64,000 bases of DNA from Raffaelea ambrosiae. Its lineage: Eukaryota; Ascomycota; Sordariomycetes; Ophiostomatales; Ophiostomataceae. A model generated the notes under the pieces. The model worked only from the letters and a program-made list of their open reading frames with translations. It searched no databases and was not told the origin of the DNA. A program made the translations under genes and the position numbers. The stretch spans positions 3,111,102 to 3,175,101 of the forward strand of contig PCDI01000005.1 in assembly GCA_002778195.1 (NCBI GenBank), given 5' to 3'. Shown here piece after piece: positions 43,853 to 56,289 of the stretch (positions are counted from its first letter, which is position 1; every line of letters starts with the position of its first letter).

Positions 43853-45202
43853 TTAGTACCGGGGCGACACGCGCAGTAGAAACAGCTGAGGATCCACAAT
43901 ATGGCCCGCGCAGTACGCCATAAGCAGCATCGCCGACACGGTAGCCTTCTTGCTAACGCCTCCCACGTTCAAAACAACCAGGCTCGACGACATCGATACG
44001 CTTGCTGCAAAAGGACCTGGCATAAAAATGCCGTGCCAGCGCGCCCACTCGTCCTGGTCCAGGATGGTGACCATGATGACGACGCCAAGGAGGGCTAGCA
44101 GGATAATGAAAATCATGCACAGGATGCGCGCATTGGAAAAGTAGAGCGCGGCCAGGCAGATGCCACCGAGGGCGGGGATCTGCAGGGCGTCGCTGGGCGT
44201 GAAGCCATGCAGCGGGTTGAGATGGCTGAAACCACAGCTGTTGATAATGATGCTGGAGAAGGAGCTGAAGCCGCCGTTGGGGATATTCTGGCAGAAGCCA
44301 TAGCCGACGAGGAGCCAGGCCTGGGCATTACGGAGGGCCTCTCACATCTGGTCAGATCGAAGATGCCCTCGTCCAGCACTCCGGCCTTGCTATTAAGCGT
44401 GCGGCAAAGGGCGATGCGACGCTCATCGCGAGACAAGAACCAGGCAGTGGCGAAAAGAATCAGGCAGCACAAAAGAGAGGAAGATGCTGTAGGCGGCGGT
44501 AATGACGCTGAGGATGAGAATCAGCAGCTGCCATGTGGCGAGGCGAGACTGGATCTTGCCAAACCCGTAGGCGATGAGACCGGAGATGGTCTTGGCGACC
44601 GCATGGGTGGCCGGCACAATGCCCCTAAGGACAACAGACACACAAAGATACTTGTCAATAGGGAAACACACGGAGATGTAGCTGGCAGGCCAACTCCATG
44701 CAATGGAGCCAAATGAGAGAAGATCGACGAGCACCAGCTGTATTCGCTGTCTTTGAGTCACGGGCAGGTCACCCATGGGCGAAAAGAAGCACTAACTGGC
44801 TCAACATCACTAGACACAAAGTGAGAAACTTATCAAGTCTGTCACCAGTCCTTCAATTGCATCGTGTAGCCCAGGGCCACCTTGTCCATGTACTGCAACA
44901 TGTAGCAAACACCCAAGGATGAGGATGATGCTGATATGTTCATATATATTGTGTTGCTTTGTCAATCTTGGGGAGCATCTACAAATGCAGTACATACTAC
45001 AGATCAATCTTGCGCAAGACGCGCTTCTCTTCCTCTGCCGTCGTCTGGACCTCGACCACATGGTCTACATATATTGAACTATACGCGCCACTGGCTTTGG
45101 CAGGTCCAAGTGCTACATTCTCATCTTCTAAACTGTGCTCCGGGCCTAGCGATTGTATTTCGACAGGCGGGCCGTCTTCTCAGGGTGAGGCGATGGCCAC
45201 AT
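43853..45202 (-). pseudogene. Decayed Dal5-like allantoate/anion permease (MFS)
   Basis: Reading the minus strand, pieces of a Dal5-type permease appear in order but in different frames: TAEEEKRVLRKIDL then an in-frame stop (about 44998), a second stop soon after, LQYMDKVALGYTMQLKD (about 44895-44840), SFGSIAWSWPASYI and SVVLRGIVPATHAVAK, then GLIAYGFGKIQ, WFLSRDERRIA in another frame (shift near 44450), GFTPSDALQIPALGGICLA, and the C-terminal NVGGVSKKATVSAMLLMAYC...VDPQLF. About 50 residues are missing between HAVAK and GLIAYG. With at least two stops, at least two frameshifts and this deletion it cannot make a full transporter. Family members take up allantoate, ureidosuccinate, nicotinate or similar anions. 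It lies near the ureide genes, so it may once have served them. Confidence 0.85.
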
Positions 45203-46572
45203 GACAATCCCATGATAAATCTTGCCCATCAGTACTCGTAGGGCCAGTCGGGCTGAGCGATACGATGGACAGGACGTATGCTTTGGTACGGCACTCATCC
45301 ATATCTGGGAATATGCCGACTGGATTTCTTGGCAAAATCCCATCGGCCCATCCAAGCAAAAACGGGTCCGAGTCAACGGAAACCGGCAGCCGGTGAAGTT
45401 GTGCAAACTTTAGACAACTCTAATTTTGTGAAACAACATTGTCTTTGATGTGTAAGGATGACACGACATATACCGTAGCTGGTCGTCTCGGGACCACTCT
45501 GTCAATCAATAGGAGCTTTGAACCCAGGCAACACGATTCAAGAGTGTTCAATGTGTCCCTCAGTAACTTGTTGGCCCTTGGAGAGCATTTGGCTGCGGCG
45601 CCATCGACTGCAACTGATATCAACCGCTGAAACAAGTAGAGGCTCCACTTAGTGGAGCCTTCAGATATCGTGGTAACTAGTTACTAGCCCCCCCCCCGGC
45701 GGTTTCGCCAGCTCTAGTTTAGTTGGATCTTTCAAATTTACCCATTTCAATACATGCTATTGCATCTACATAGTACTTCGTAGACTGTAGCCTGGTGACA
45801 GGGCAACCGCCCGGCCAGTGAGTCCTCCCCGTTATCGTGACGATCCAGGCACGTAGCAGCAACTGCCATCCGGCGGTCGTTTTAGCCAATCCTGTGCTGC
45901 CAGAAGATAATGACAGCGCACTGTCCTTCACATTTCCGGCAGACAGTGCGACTACTCATCAAGCTTCGCAAGTTCGAATCACGGCGTAGACACGCAAAAA
46001 AACGCCCAAACCCAAGAGCTCGGACGCAGCGGTCCCGACGTCTCAAACCATAGATGGACACGTTCCGTTGCGGGCTGTGGGGAACAGCTTCGAGAGCCAA
46101 CTACAGACTAAATTGGCATTGACAACTGGAAGCGTTTGCATCTTGCCTAGCATCTGCCTGCTTCCTCTGTAGTGCAGCAACGCAGAGCTAGGGCAATAGA
46201 GGTAGCCGGCTCCCAGACGCATCTCGAGTCTACAGTGCAAGGGACAGTTTATCCTACAAACCAATCGGCTCCTCGCCGAAATCTCTTCTGCTCCGTTCTC
46301 GCAATATCGTCGGCCCCCCGTTTTTCTGTCTTTCTTCATTGGTATGCGAGTACGGAGCATTTCCCCTCCCGGAACGTCCCCGGGCATATTTCCGGCCAAA
46401 TTGTGTCGATTCTCGCTGTCAGTTTCCCAACCTCAACCACCCCACTTGCCAGAATGTCGGCGTCACTATAGAAAGACTTTAATTTCTTGCCATGCTAGCC
46501 CCTGGGTATGCGGGATAGCCACGTTCTCTGTCGATAAACACAGAAGTCAAGCCATAATCTGAAGCCAAAGCT
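45203..46572. other. Intergenic, no gene seen
   Basis: 1.37 kb with a C-run at about 45690-45698 and a repeated AGTTACTAG-like motif near 45670. No coding frame is supported. It forms the promoter side of the MFS gene that follows. Confidence 0.55.
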
Positions 46573-48582
46573 ATGGCCATGGCTAAAGTCAACACTAAAG
46601 CATTGGCGCTTGGTAAGTCAGCTGAGATGCCGAGATCTTGACGATTGCTGTCCCATAGCCTTGACAAAAGTAGCCCTCCTAATGAGTGGTTCAACAGGAA
46701 CGCCACTTAGACGGTCAGCAACCCCCTTGGTATTGCCAGCGCAAAGCGCACGGGAAGAATGTCACAAAGACCCAGCATCTACCTCCACACTCACGATTGT
46801 TCACTTTGAAGAGGGCGATCCGGAAAACCCATACAATTGGAAGCTTGTAAGATCTGAAGGGACCTCATAACTTCCCCGGGCGTCACAAAGGTTAACGGGG
46901 ACTACTCTCGGCTCAAGCCAAGGAAACTTTTCATTGCCCTGATGGCCGTCGTCCTAGTGATGAACAGCACCATATCGTCTGCTATTACCAGCAACGCCAT
47001 ATCCTACATTTTGGATGACTTCCACATTAACGGCAATCTGCAAGGCTATTTGCCCGTCACAGTCTACCTGGTAGGGTACATCTTCGGACCATTGGTGTTT
47101 AGCCCACTAAGTGAGAGCATTGGACGCAGAGCCGTGACATTCTGGACCTTTACCGTTTTTGTCCTGTTTACTCTTGCCTCGGCCCTGGCTCCAAACTGGC
47201 CTTCATTTCTTATATTTCGTCTCGTATGTGGAACCTGTGCGTCGGTTCCATTGACTGTTATAGGAGGGCTGTATGCAGACATCTTTGCCGACCCCAGGGC
47301 AAGGGGGCGTGCCATGATTGCCTTTATGTCGGTATGGGTCTAGAAATTTTTTTTTTTGATTCTGTCTCAACTCTGGGATCTAATGGAATCGAGGGCACAA
47401 CCTTTGGGCCCCTCCTAGGACCAATGATATCCGGATACATCGCACCACAACACGGCTGGCGAATGGTGTTTTGGATATCGCTGGCGATCGCTGGCGGCAG
47501 TTGGGTTCCTCTTATCTTCGTACCAGGTACCAAATCATGCTCCCACCCATCCATCAACTCCTACGATGTGCCTGCTAATGGGCTCGTAAGAGACGTTTAC
47601 TCCTGTTCTGCTCAAGTGGCGGGCACAAAAGCTGCGAAATGCCGAAGGACGCACAGATATCGCAGCTCCTGTTGAACTCGAGAATAAGTCCACGAGAGAA
47701 TTCATCATGTCATCGCTGACAAGGCCGCTGGAAATGATGTGCTTTGAGCCTTTGGTATATCTCAATTGTCTTTACATTGCACTGCTATATGCTCTTTTCT
47801 ACATGAACTTTGAAGCATATCCCATCATATTTGAAGGTGCCTAGACCAACGTGCTTCGCATTGCCATTGCGAACTGACTTACATGGCTAACAATGTGTCT
47901 TCTCAGGAACGTATGGGTTTAGCAAAGGCCAGTCGGCTGTAGCCCTGTCACCCAGTGAGTAATTCGGTCTCTGGCAACAAACATCACGCGCAGCGCATTA
48001 ACATACGCCAAAGTTGGGGTCGGCGCAGCCTTGTCTGGCCCCGTGTTGGTATACTACGACAACATCTATGAAAGGGCCAGGAAGAAGGGTAGGTCGTGGG
48101 CCAAGAATGAAGAGCTGCACCGGCTACCCATTGCCTGCCTAGGCGGGCCCTTTTTCTCCCTTGCCATGTTTTGGCTCGGCTGGACTTCCAGAGAAAGTAT
48201 CCACTGGGCTGTTCCTTGCATGTCTGGGCTGCCTTTCGGGTTTGGCTATCTTCTCATCTTCCCAGCCCTGATAAATTACATGGTTGATGCGTACGAAATT
48301 TACGCTGCAAGCGCCATGGCGGCCTCGTGCTTTTCAAGGAGCATAATCGGCGCCACACTCCCGCTAGCTGCACACCCAATGTATAGCAATCTTGGGATAG
48401 ACTGGGCGACGTCTCTCCTGGGGTTTTTGAGTCTTGGGATGCTCATCGTGCCATTTGCTCTGATCTACTACGGCCCGCGCATTCGTGCTAGAAGCAAGTT
48501 GTGTCAGGATCTCCTCAAGAGAGCAGACCTGAGCAACAGTGATGATGACCAGAGGATGGAAACAGTGGTCGCTGAGGCGTAA
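46573..48582 (+). CDS. MFS transporter, DHA1 (drug/polyamine proton antiporter) type
   Basis: Seven exons (46573-46612, 46659-46846, 46918-47331, 47394-47526, 47591-47836, 47907-47954, 48014-48582) give 545 residues. Although the unspliced frames look broken, every junction closes in phase. Blocks seen: FEEGDPENPYNW at the cytosolic N terminus, RKLFIALMAVVLVMNSTISS, SPLSESIGRRAVTFW (motif A), GGLYADIFADPRARGRAM, TTFGPLLGPMISGYIAP, then VPETFTPVLLKWRAQKLRN created by splicing, and FGFGYLLIFPALINYMVDAYEIYAAS near the end. This is the layout of fungal DHA1 exporters of the TPO/FLR type. The first intron, 46 nt, is unusually short and is the weakest part; an alternative start in exon 2 is possible. 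Confidence 0.85.
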
Positions 48583-49897
48583 TTCGCTCCAACTGCCCAT
48601 TGGTTCTCTGGCTGTCGATTGGGTTTGTGTTGCGAGCCCTCGTCGCGTCGCAAGTGCGAAACATGGTCGGGTCGTCGCTTACCGACCTCGATGACAGCGA
48701 ATGCCGTATGTTACTGTATATCTCATTACTGAACTCAGAGTAAATTTTTGATTACATAGTAAATACAATGAGAATGAAGAATAGACGGAATTCACTACGA
48801 AAGCAGGCTTCGATCCAGCGAAGTGGCGAGGGCTTATCAGTATGCTGTCAACACTGGAATGCTATGTGTGGTTGGAATCGACTTGCAACCTTCCTATTGG
48901 CTGACAGGTTGTTCATAATATCAAGTGGTCATCGTAAGGTGCCCTAAATGGTGAGATCCACTGCTGTGACTTGCCTGTTTTGTTAGTGCTTCGCCCTAAG
49001 CTGCTAGGCCGATACAAGGGCCGTCCCAGCAGTCATGCCCTGTCTATCCCCAAACCGCAATCGATGACAGTGGGTCTTTGCAGCGACCATTTCTCGTCTG
49101 CAGCTTCTCACACTTTTTTTTTTCTTAATTTTTTTTTCGTGTTTTTATTATTATTGTTTTAGGGGGTATTTTTTCTCTTATTTTTCTCCATTTTTCTGTT
49201 TCTTTTTCTTCTTTTTGGGGGGGCTGGAAACGACACCACCAAGCAGATGGACACTCCAAGCATATGCGAATTTTGCTCGTTAATCCTATCCTCTTCTTTA
49301 GCACCCACCACCAACTAGGCCGCCTTAATACAAGGGTTTGATACAGCTAACTAGTTGAGTCTATTGATCCTCACCGGATTGCGACCACGGACATATTCAA
49401 AAGCTCGACTCCTACCCATCAAAATTGCTGTCTTGTACAACGCTCTCTCTAGAACAGTACGTATCGACTGAAGGAGTCTCCATTTAAAATCGTTTCGACG
49501 ACATTGGAAGACAGCGAGGGCTCCACTGGCCGCCCCTTGCTTTCCCGTTCAAGCACGGGCACCGATGCAAGAATCACCTGAGATCTACATGTGCAACGGC
49601 ACAGCTACGTGATCGGGGGCGAAGTTACACCACATGGATGGTTCCCGCCAAGTTTTTGTGTCGCATCTCGTTCTGGTTGCCAGCGGTGGTGATCAAACTT
49701 TGGGAGAACTAGTATTCATTCTGATCTGGAAAAAAAAAACATATCGCCACAATTTCAAAAGGAAGCTTTGCAACATTATTCAGTTACGTGCACAAAATGA
49801 AGAGACTTGCTATCATCAAAAGCGAGAGAAAAATGCCACAACAAACAAAAAAAGAAAAAAAAAACATATATGTACAGCGCTGTGTTTAGGGCTAGAA
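48583..49897. other. Intergenic, no gene seen
   Basis: 1.3 kb of convergent 3' DNA with T-rich tracts (49105-49215) and A-rich blocks near 49730 and 49850. No coding frame is supported. Confidence 0.6.
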
Positions 49898-51066
49898 TCA
49901 GAACTTGTTCTGGTTCGCGTTCTCCATCAGCATCTTGGAATCCGGCTTGTATTTCTTAGAGATTAGCCGGACGTTGTATTCGACGTCAAGAACTGCGCCC
50001 TTGGCCTCGTTCTGCACGGGCTTGAAGTCCAGGAGCAGGTCATCCTTGACAGCGCAGGCCGTGTCGGTATCCAGGTACGGGTCGTCGCGCGGGTACAGCT
50101 GTGCCGTGACACCAACGTAGTCGGGGTGTGTGATCATCGCGTGAATGTGCGCTGGCCGGTATGGGTGGCGGCCCATCATGTCCAGGAGAATGGAAGACGG
50201 ACCAGACGTGTCGATGGCGTACTCGGTCGGCTTGAGGCAGTAGAACCAGAACTTGCCTTCCTCGTTGGCCCGGAACTTGCCGCGAAGGTTGTGCCGGGTC
50301 TGGTTCTCGGGGTCGAAAACGTCGTACTTTCCGTTGGTGCTCGCCTGCCACATGTCAAAGACGGCGCCCGGAATGCCTTTGCCCGTGTCGACGTCGCGGA
50401 TCACACCGTGGAAGAATGTAAGCTCGCCGTCCTTGGGCATGTTCTGCACAACGCTGCCGCCAAGCTCGCGGAAAGGCGTCTCTGGAGACCAGAAAGGTCC
50501 GAGAATGGTGGAGGACGTCGGTGCAAGGCCCTCCGGGGTCTCAATCTTGTGGTTGATCTCGTCGACAAGGCTGTGGAATGAATTTTGTTAGTCTGGGTTT
50601 GGCGGGCAGGTCAAAGGAAACACCAAACTTTCTCGTCCTTTTTTTTCGTCTTTTTCTCCCTTTTTTTGGGGCAAACACTCTTTTTATTGTTTCTTTGGCG
50701 AATAATAGCCAGAGAAAGCAACAACAGAAACAAAACCACAAACACTTACGATTCAACACCCAGGATATCGCACACCCGCCATGTCTCGTTCCGGTTCTTC
50801 TGGTAAGCCTGGCCGAGCGAGTTGATGTAGTTAACACCAATGACCCACTCTTCCTGAGTCAACTCGACCTCGCGGCAGAAGTCGTGAAGATGGCGAATCA
50901 GAGACGACAGAATGACCTTGTCGCGCGGCTTGGTCTCGGGGCTCATGAGACCAATCACATGGTCTGTGAAATGGGGATCGAATTGGGGCTTGCCGCTGGC
51001 CGTCTTGCCCTTGGTGCCATTGTTGCCAACGGCTTCGCTCGTGACGTCCGTAGCCGTAGGGGCCAT
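49898..51066 (-). CDS. Intradiol ring-cleavage dioxygenase (catechol/hydroxyquinol 1,2-dioxygenase)
   Basis: Two exons on the minus strand (51066-50750, 50570-49898; 179-nt intron) give 329 residues. The enzyme opens an aromatic diol ring between its two hydroxyls using Fe(III). Seen: an N-terminal helical dimerisation domain (FDPHFTDHVIGLMSP...WVIGVNYINSLGQAYQKNRNE, in pieces), ILGPFWSPETPFRELGGS, the DVDTGKGIPGAVFDMWQAS beta-sandwich start, KFWFYCLKPTEYAID and GRHPYRPAHIHAMI. Likely iron ligands are two Tyr and the two His (residues about 247 and 249) in AHIHA. The length and N-terminal domain favour the hydroxyquinol/catechol branch over protocatechuate dioxygenase. A minus-strand TATATAA lies at 51242-51236. 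Its product would enter the 3-oxoadipate or maleylacetate route. Confidence 0.95.
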
Positions 51067-52676
51067 TGTGATGTGCTGTCTGATGAAATTGGGGAAATGG
51101 ACACAACAAAGAGGAGGAGCGGTTATCCGAGCTTGGCAGGTTTGGATGGGGGTGTGGTCGGAGTTGGGCTGCTGACGTTCTGGAGAGTTGATACGCAGAC
51201 TCGATGGCCCAGATGCTGCGAGGGGAAAGACGCTGTTATATACAGCTCGATGCCGGCCATTTTCCGATCTGTGGAATTACCCCGTCATACGAGAAGGGGC
51301 ATTCGGCAGTCACGGACGGTATGAAGTGCTTGGCTGCTCCCTCGAGCAGCCTCCGGGCGAGAGTGTTTCTCCTAGCCCCGGTTCTGGCACGGGACTAGTG
51401 AAGTTGGGGTAGATGGAACCCCACAACGCACGCATCTTTGGCGAGGAGAAGCCAGAACCGAATCACATCACCGGCTTTGTAATGTTCCGTTTGGCTGTAG
51501 TTCTCACGCCTCAGACCTTACCCGGTACCAACTACCGCAGCTAGTTTGCCTCGTTATCGATAGCGGCGAAACTAATTCCCGCAGCGCAACTGAGAAGCAG
51601 GGTGCGGTTGCACTCTGGGGGGGCAGGTGTGGAGGTTGGACGGGTGAGACCGGCGCGCGTTGGGAGTTGTTTGTTCAGACATCTGCGCAGCTTTTGTTGT
51701 CAGGATCGGTCATTCCGGCGTCCAGTGGAATGTGGACTGGTGGGTTGAATTGGCTGTGCCCGAGGCTTAAAAAGAGTTGCCAGAAACGATGTGTTAGTCT
51801 TATCCTCACGTGATGGTAGTGATAAGGGATCGCAGTCGCCATTCTAAGAATACGCGTATTATATTATTGCTCAAAACTCGGCCTGAATGGTGGCCCATCT
51901 TGCACCGCTGATATCGCGTCTCGCGTCTTGGCGACCAGGCTGATTTTTATTTATTCCACATATTTGGTGCCCAGGAAACTGCTTACTTGCATACTTGCAT
52001 ACCCGAATCCGAGTTCACGACAATATAACGAACAACATCGCACACTTGCGGCCTCCGTGCCTGACAAGTACCAGTAGAATCAACCAAAGTAGACACAGTG
52101 GCTAACTAAAAAAATGACAGAACTTTCAATATAATTATGTATGGCGTTGCCCGTTCACCTTGTCTGGTCATGCCCCTATTTATCTTCACTACTCGCGTTA
52201 CATACGCCAGGACCCACACAATGACGTCCGCAATTAGAGGCCATCTTTCGGGGCTCTTGAACACCTGGGTGTTTGACGCGCGGCACAAGACAAAAAAGTC
52301 CATTTCATCCGAATTGTGCTTGTAATGAATGTTCATTCTCACCGACGTTCGGGTTGCCAAGCGACCTGCGAGCAGACCGTGTTCGAGATCCGAAACCCTT
52401 GGGATTGCCGGGGTAAGACTTGAGCAATTTTTAGACTCCGTCATCAAACCCGTTCCCTGCGAATGCGAAAGTTACATCAATCTGCTAGGTTGTTGAAATT
52501 TCATGTTTGTTTGTTTGTTTTTTTCCTTCTTTCAAATTATCTTGTCAACTTATTGCAAAGGGAAAGGAAAGCCATTAATACAGTGCTGAGATATGCGCAA
52601 TTTTCAACTTGATTCGAACATGGAGCCTGGGCAGAGTCCAGCTGCCTGCGTTCCCCCTCGGCGTGATAACTGGCAA
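51067..52676. other. Intergenic, no gene seen
   Basis: 1.6 kb between the dioxygenase promoter and the 3' end of the next MFS gene. Composition is mixed to AT-rich; no open frame shows a family feature. Confidence 0.6.
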
Positions 52677-54536
52677 TTACTCGCCGACCTCGCGGTCAAT
52701 ATCCCAGCGAGCATGCTTCATAATCTTCCAGTTGAGTGTCGTCTTGCGTATGGTCCTTCCCCAGAAAAACAGGGGGATCCAGAAAACGAGAACACCGCCA
52801 CAGATGGCAGCCATCTCGCCGTAAGCAACCAGGTATCCGCTCTCGTCCACCCACGGGTTGGTATAGAAACCGAGAAGGAAGCCAAAGGCAGACTTGAAAG
52901 CGAGCTGTGTCACTACAATCTCGCCGGCAATGGGACGGTAGCTGTCAATAGTATACACCAGAGAGACGTTGGTAGCTTGCGTGATGGTGAAGTTGACTGA
53001 GAAATTCGTTAGAGGTCGTCCGCGGCAAATGGGGGGAATGGGGAGGGAGAATCAAGGCTTACTCAAACCGATGCCAAGAGTAGGGACTATCCAGTGCATC
53101 TTCCGCTCGATACCGAGCCCGTACAGAATGAGAGCAAGTGGCCCAGTAATGACACTGATCATGATAGCAGGAAGACGCATCTCCGGCTCACGAATACCAC
53201 CATTGCGCCTAGTAAAGTAGTCGGCCACCCAGTCCGACAGGTGACCGCCCAAGACAATGCCAATCAGCGCACCAATGATGGCGGCGAAGAAGCACAAGCC
53301 AGCCTGCCAAGGCTCATAGCCATATGCAGTAGAATACGCCGGCGAGACGTTGGACGTGATGGCAGTGATAAATCCAATGGTCACCGACATGACAAGCGTT
53401 GCCCAGAGCACGGGAGGCAGAGCCAGGAGGAGCACAGGCCGGTAGGTCATGTTCCAGAGAGACTCCTCCGTGAAGGTGCCATGGAACAATTTGAGGCCCT
53501 CGCGCAAGAACTCGTACGACTTGACAGGGCGGCTTTGAACCCTCTCCACATACTGGGCATTCCCTTCCTCGTCGTTCACCTTGTTGTGGTACTTGCCCGA
53601 CTCGGAATGCAATGTTGTGGTGATTCCGTGGGTGTCGGGGCTGCGGTTGTATGCCGTCTCAGGGAAAGTGAGATACACAATCAGCGTGGAGAAGCCAATC
53701 AAAGCAATGGCGACATAGTAGATGTACCGCCAAGGGTGGTACTTGACGATGAAGCCGTCCACAATGGCGCCGATGGCAACACCCAGGTTGAGTGATGCGT
53801 TGTACATGCTGGCGAAAATTGTTAGCTGGCGCGAACAGAGATGTGTCGTATAGCACGATGGAGTCTACTCACGCCGTGACAGCACCACGCTCGTGGAGGA
53901 AGAAGATGTCGGAAATGGTGATGGGAGCCAAACACTCGCCGGCACCAGCCGCAATACCCATGAATATACGAGCCACGAGGAAGTTGGCATACTGCGTGGC
54001 GACAGCACACCACACTGCCGTGATGACATAGATTGTGAATGCCACCACGTATACGGCTCGACGACCATACTTGTTGATCAGTGGCATCCAGATCAGGTTA
54101 CCCAGACCCTGGAACAAGGCAGTGCAGTTGAAGAAGTAGGCGGTCTTCGCGATGGGGCCTGCGATGCCCGTTTCCTTCCAGTCCGGGAAGAAGTCTTGGG
54201 CGGTCTCCGCAATAGCGAGTGTCGGGCCCGCCGCGAGGAAGTTGCACAAGATCATGGCAAAGCAAACGGCTATGGCAGTATACAGTTTGAACGGTTTGGG
54301 CCTATGTGAAGACACGCAAGATGTTAGGGCAAGGCTGGGGCGGGACGTCGGCTGCATGAAAACACAAGAGCATCATACCAGTTCAATGGGTCTCTGGGAT
54401 CGTCGGATGGCGTTGGGATGAGGATGATATGGTTCGTCTCCTTGTCACGGAGCCGAATGTGGCCCAGGGTGTTCACGGCCTTCTCATCATCGGTGCCTGT
54501 TGTATTGGCCCTGGTGATGCTCTCGACATCAGCCAT
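52677..54536 (-). CDS. MFS transporter, DHA1-like, substrate unknown
   Basis: Four exons on the minus strand (54536-54379, 54301-53873, 53808-53063, 52996-52677) give 550 residues with about 12 membrane segments. Cytosolic N terminus MADVESITRANTTGTDDEKA, then DDPRDPLNWPKPFKLYTAIAV formed at the first splice. Motif A is NKYGRRAVYVVAFT; GECLAPITISDIFFLHERGAV is the helix 4-5 block; FPETAYNRSPDTHG and a charged middle loop follow; HLSDWVADYFTRRNGG lies after helix 8, and PIAGEIVVTQLAFKSAFGF near helix 11. This fits fungal MFS exporters or acid/aromatic importers. The neighbouring intradiol dioxygenase makes an aromatic acid substrate possible, but nothing proves it. The frame is open upstream to 54947 but that part is not transporter-like. 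Confidence 0.92.
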
Positions 54537-56289
54537 GTTGGCAGGATGTGCAACTTCAGCGGGAGATGGTGGGATTTGCTCTCGATGTGGTCTCGACGTG
54601 GTCTCGATGTCTTCAGTCTTCGATGCTGCGAATGCTGAGATTCGCGGAAGTGCATATGAAAGGACAGGACTGTATTTGAGTAGCAGAGAATTGAACGCCC
54701 CAGCAAAAAATGAAAATAAAAAAACAGCAAAGAGAAAACACTGAAACGTAAACACCTGCCCAGAGGCGACTGAGGCCTGGTTTTCTAGCTGGCCATCGTT
54801 TTCATTTTGCATATACCCCTTTCCCTGTCCATGGGGCGCGAGGGTCAGCCATACGCGATGCCTACCCCAGGACACCCACAACCCGAAGAAAATCACTGCC
54901 CAAGCGCCATTCCCCGCAGAACCCCAGATTGTCCGGCTTCTCCCCACATACCGAAGCTCGAACCCATGGTAGTGATTATGAAATCGAGTCTGGCCCCGGT
55001 CGCCCTCACAACCAGCCAGTCTGCCAAGCCAACCACTTCAGCCAGCGCAACGGGTAACGGCTGCACGGACCCAAGAGCTGCCAAAAAGCAGTCGGCGAGT
55101 ATTTGAGGGGCTGCTTCTTTCCTACTTCTGTCTCACTCTCGGCCTATCCGTGTGTCTTTGTGTGGGAAAGACAAAGAAAGACAAGGGGCTCAATATGCGA
55201 AAGTTTTCACGGGAAATGAGAGAATGGCAGGACAAACAAGAAACAGACACTTTGATCAATCTGATCTGTAGAAGCCAGAGTTGCAACCGTGCCGCAATGC
55301 TCGGCATGTCCACTAGCAGAGTGTCCACAAACAAAAGAAGGCCGTGTGTGGTAGCGCAACTAGCACTGAAAATCAAAACAAGCTTCTATTCTCTATTTCA
55401 CCCACACTCTGCCCAACCCATGCCTGCCAGTACCCATCCGAATCCGCCATCACATCACCCGACCGGTAATTTGACAGAATCTGGTTAGACGACAAAACCC
55501 TACCCCGGATTGACGCGTCACCTACCCCACGAGGAGGTTCCCCGCAAGGGAACGCACACACGCACATACCAAAGAAAACATACAGAAACATAAACCGAAA
55601 AAAAATACACCAAAGCGCACTAAACGTTGGGCGTAGTGCCGGAAGGTGTGGACTAGTCTGATATTGTTCTCAGATCCCGAGCAAGAGACTCACGAAACAG
55701 AAACCCGTTGAATGTATGCGGAGAGGGATTCATGAAGTCCTTTTGTTCCTTCACACACGAGTTGCTCTTACAAGCTGCGTCCGAGTGGGGGAAGCTAACA
55801 AGATCCTCAGCGAGAAACTGCTCTACTACTCACTTGCCATGCAGCTCTGCCTGCCCAGCATCGTAGCCATTTACACGGAGCCAAGGTCCGTTTCTCCTGC
55901 CTGGATGATCTCATTTTGCCTACATTGCAACAGTTCCTGCCAGCCCTCCACTTGCCGATGCAATTATGACCCTTGTCATTGTGCTTGAAAACGGGAGGTT
56001 AGCAGACGGCCGTGCTGCAACTGAATTTCGCTTGCATCCTGAGGCGGTTGCGTTGAGATGATCCATCGCGACACCGGACCGGGGTGTCGGATTGTGTATA
56101 TAAATATGCGAAGCAATCTCTGGACAGACAAATCATGAGTCTTCCCGGAGACAGCAGATCTTGCAGTTCATCTATTGCTCTCTTGTGCATGCCGAGGTGA
56201 CCGGTTACTGTTGTTGCCAATTTAGTACGAATCACGTCTTCGTTATAATACAAAACCGCATCCGGCCTCATTCTGACAAGACTGCAACA
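54537..56289. other. Intergenic, no gene seen
   Basis: 1.75 kb between divergent promoters. Short open frames only. The TATA box of the beta-helix gene lies at 56097-56104. Confidence 0.6.
56097..56104 (+). promoter_or_regulatory. TATA box of the secreted beta-helix gene
   Basis: TATATAAA lies about 186 nt upstream of the ATG at 56290. Confidence 0.6.

Noticed and set aside
45880..46010. GTTCGAATC-like T-loop suggesting a tRNA
   Set aside because: The bases flanking it do not pair into a T-stem, and no D-arm, anticodon arm or acceptor stem can be drawn in the upstream 80 nt.
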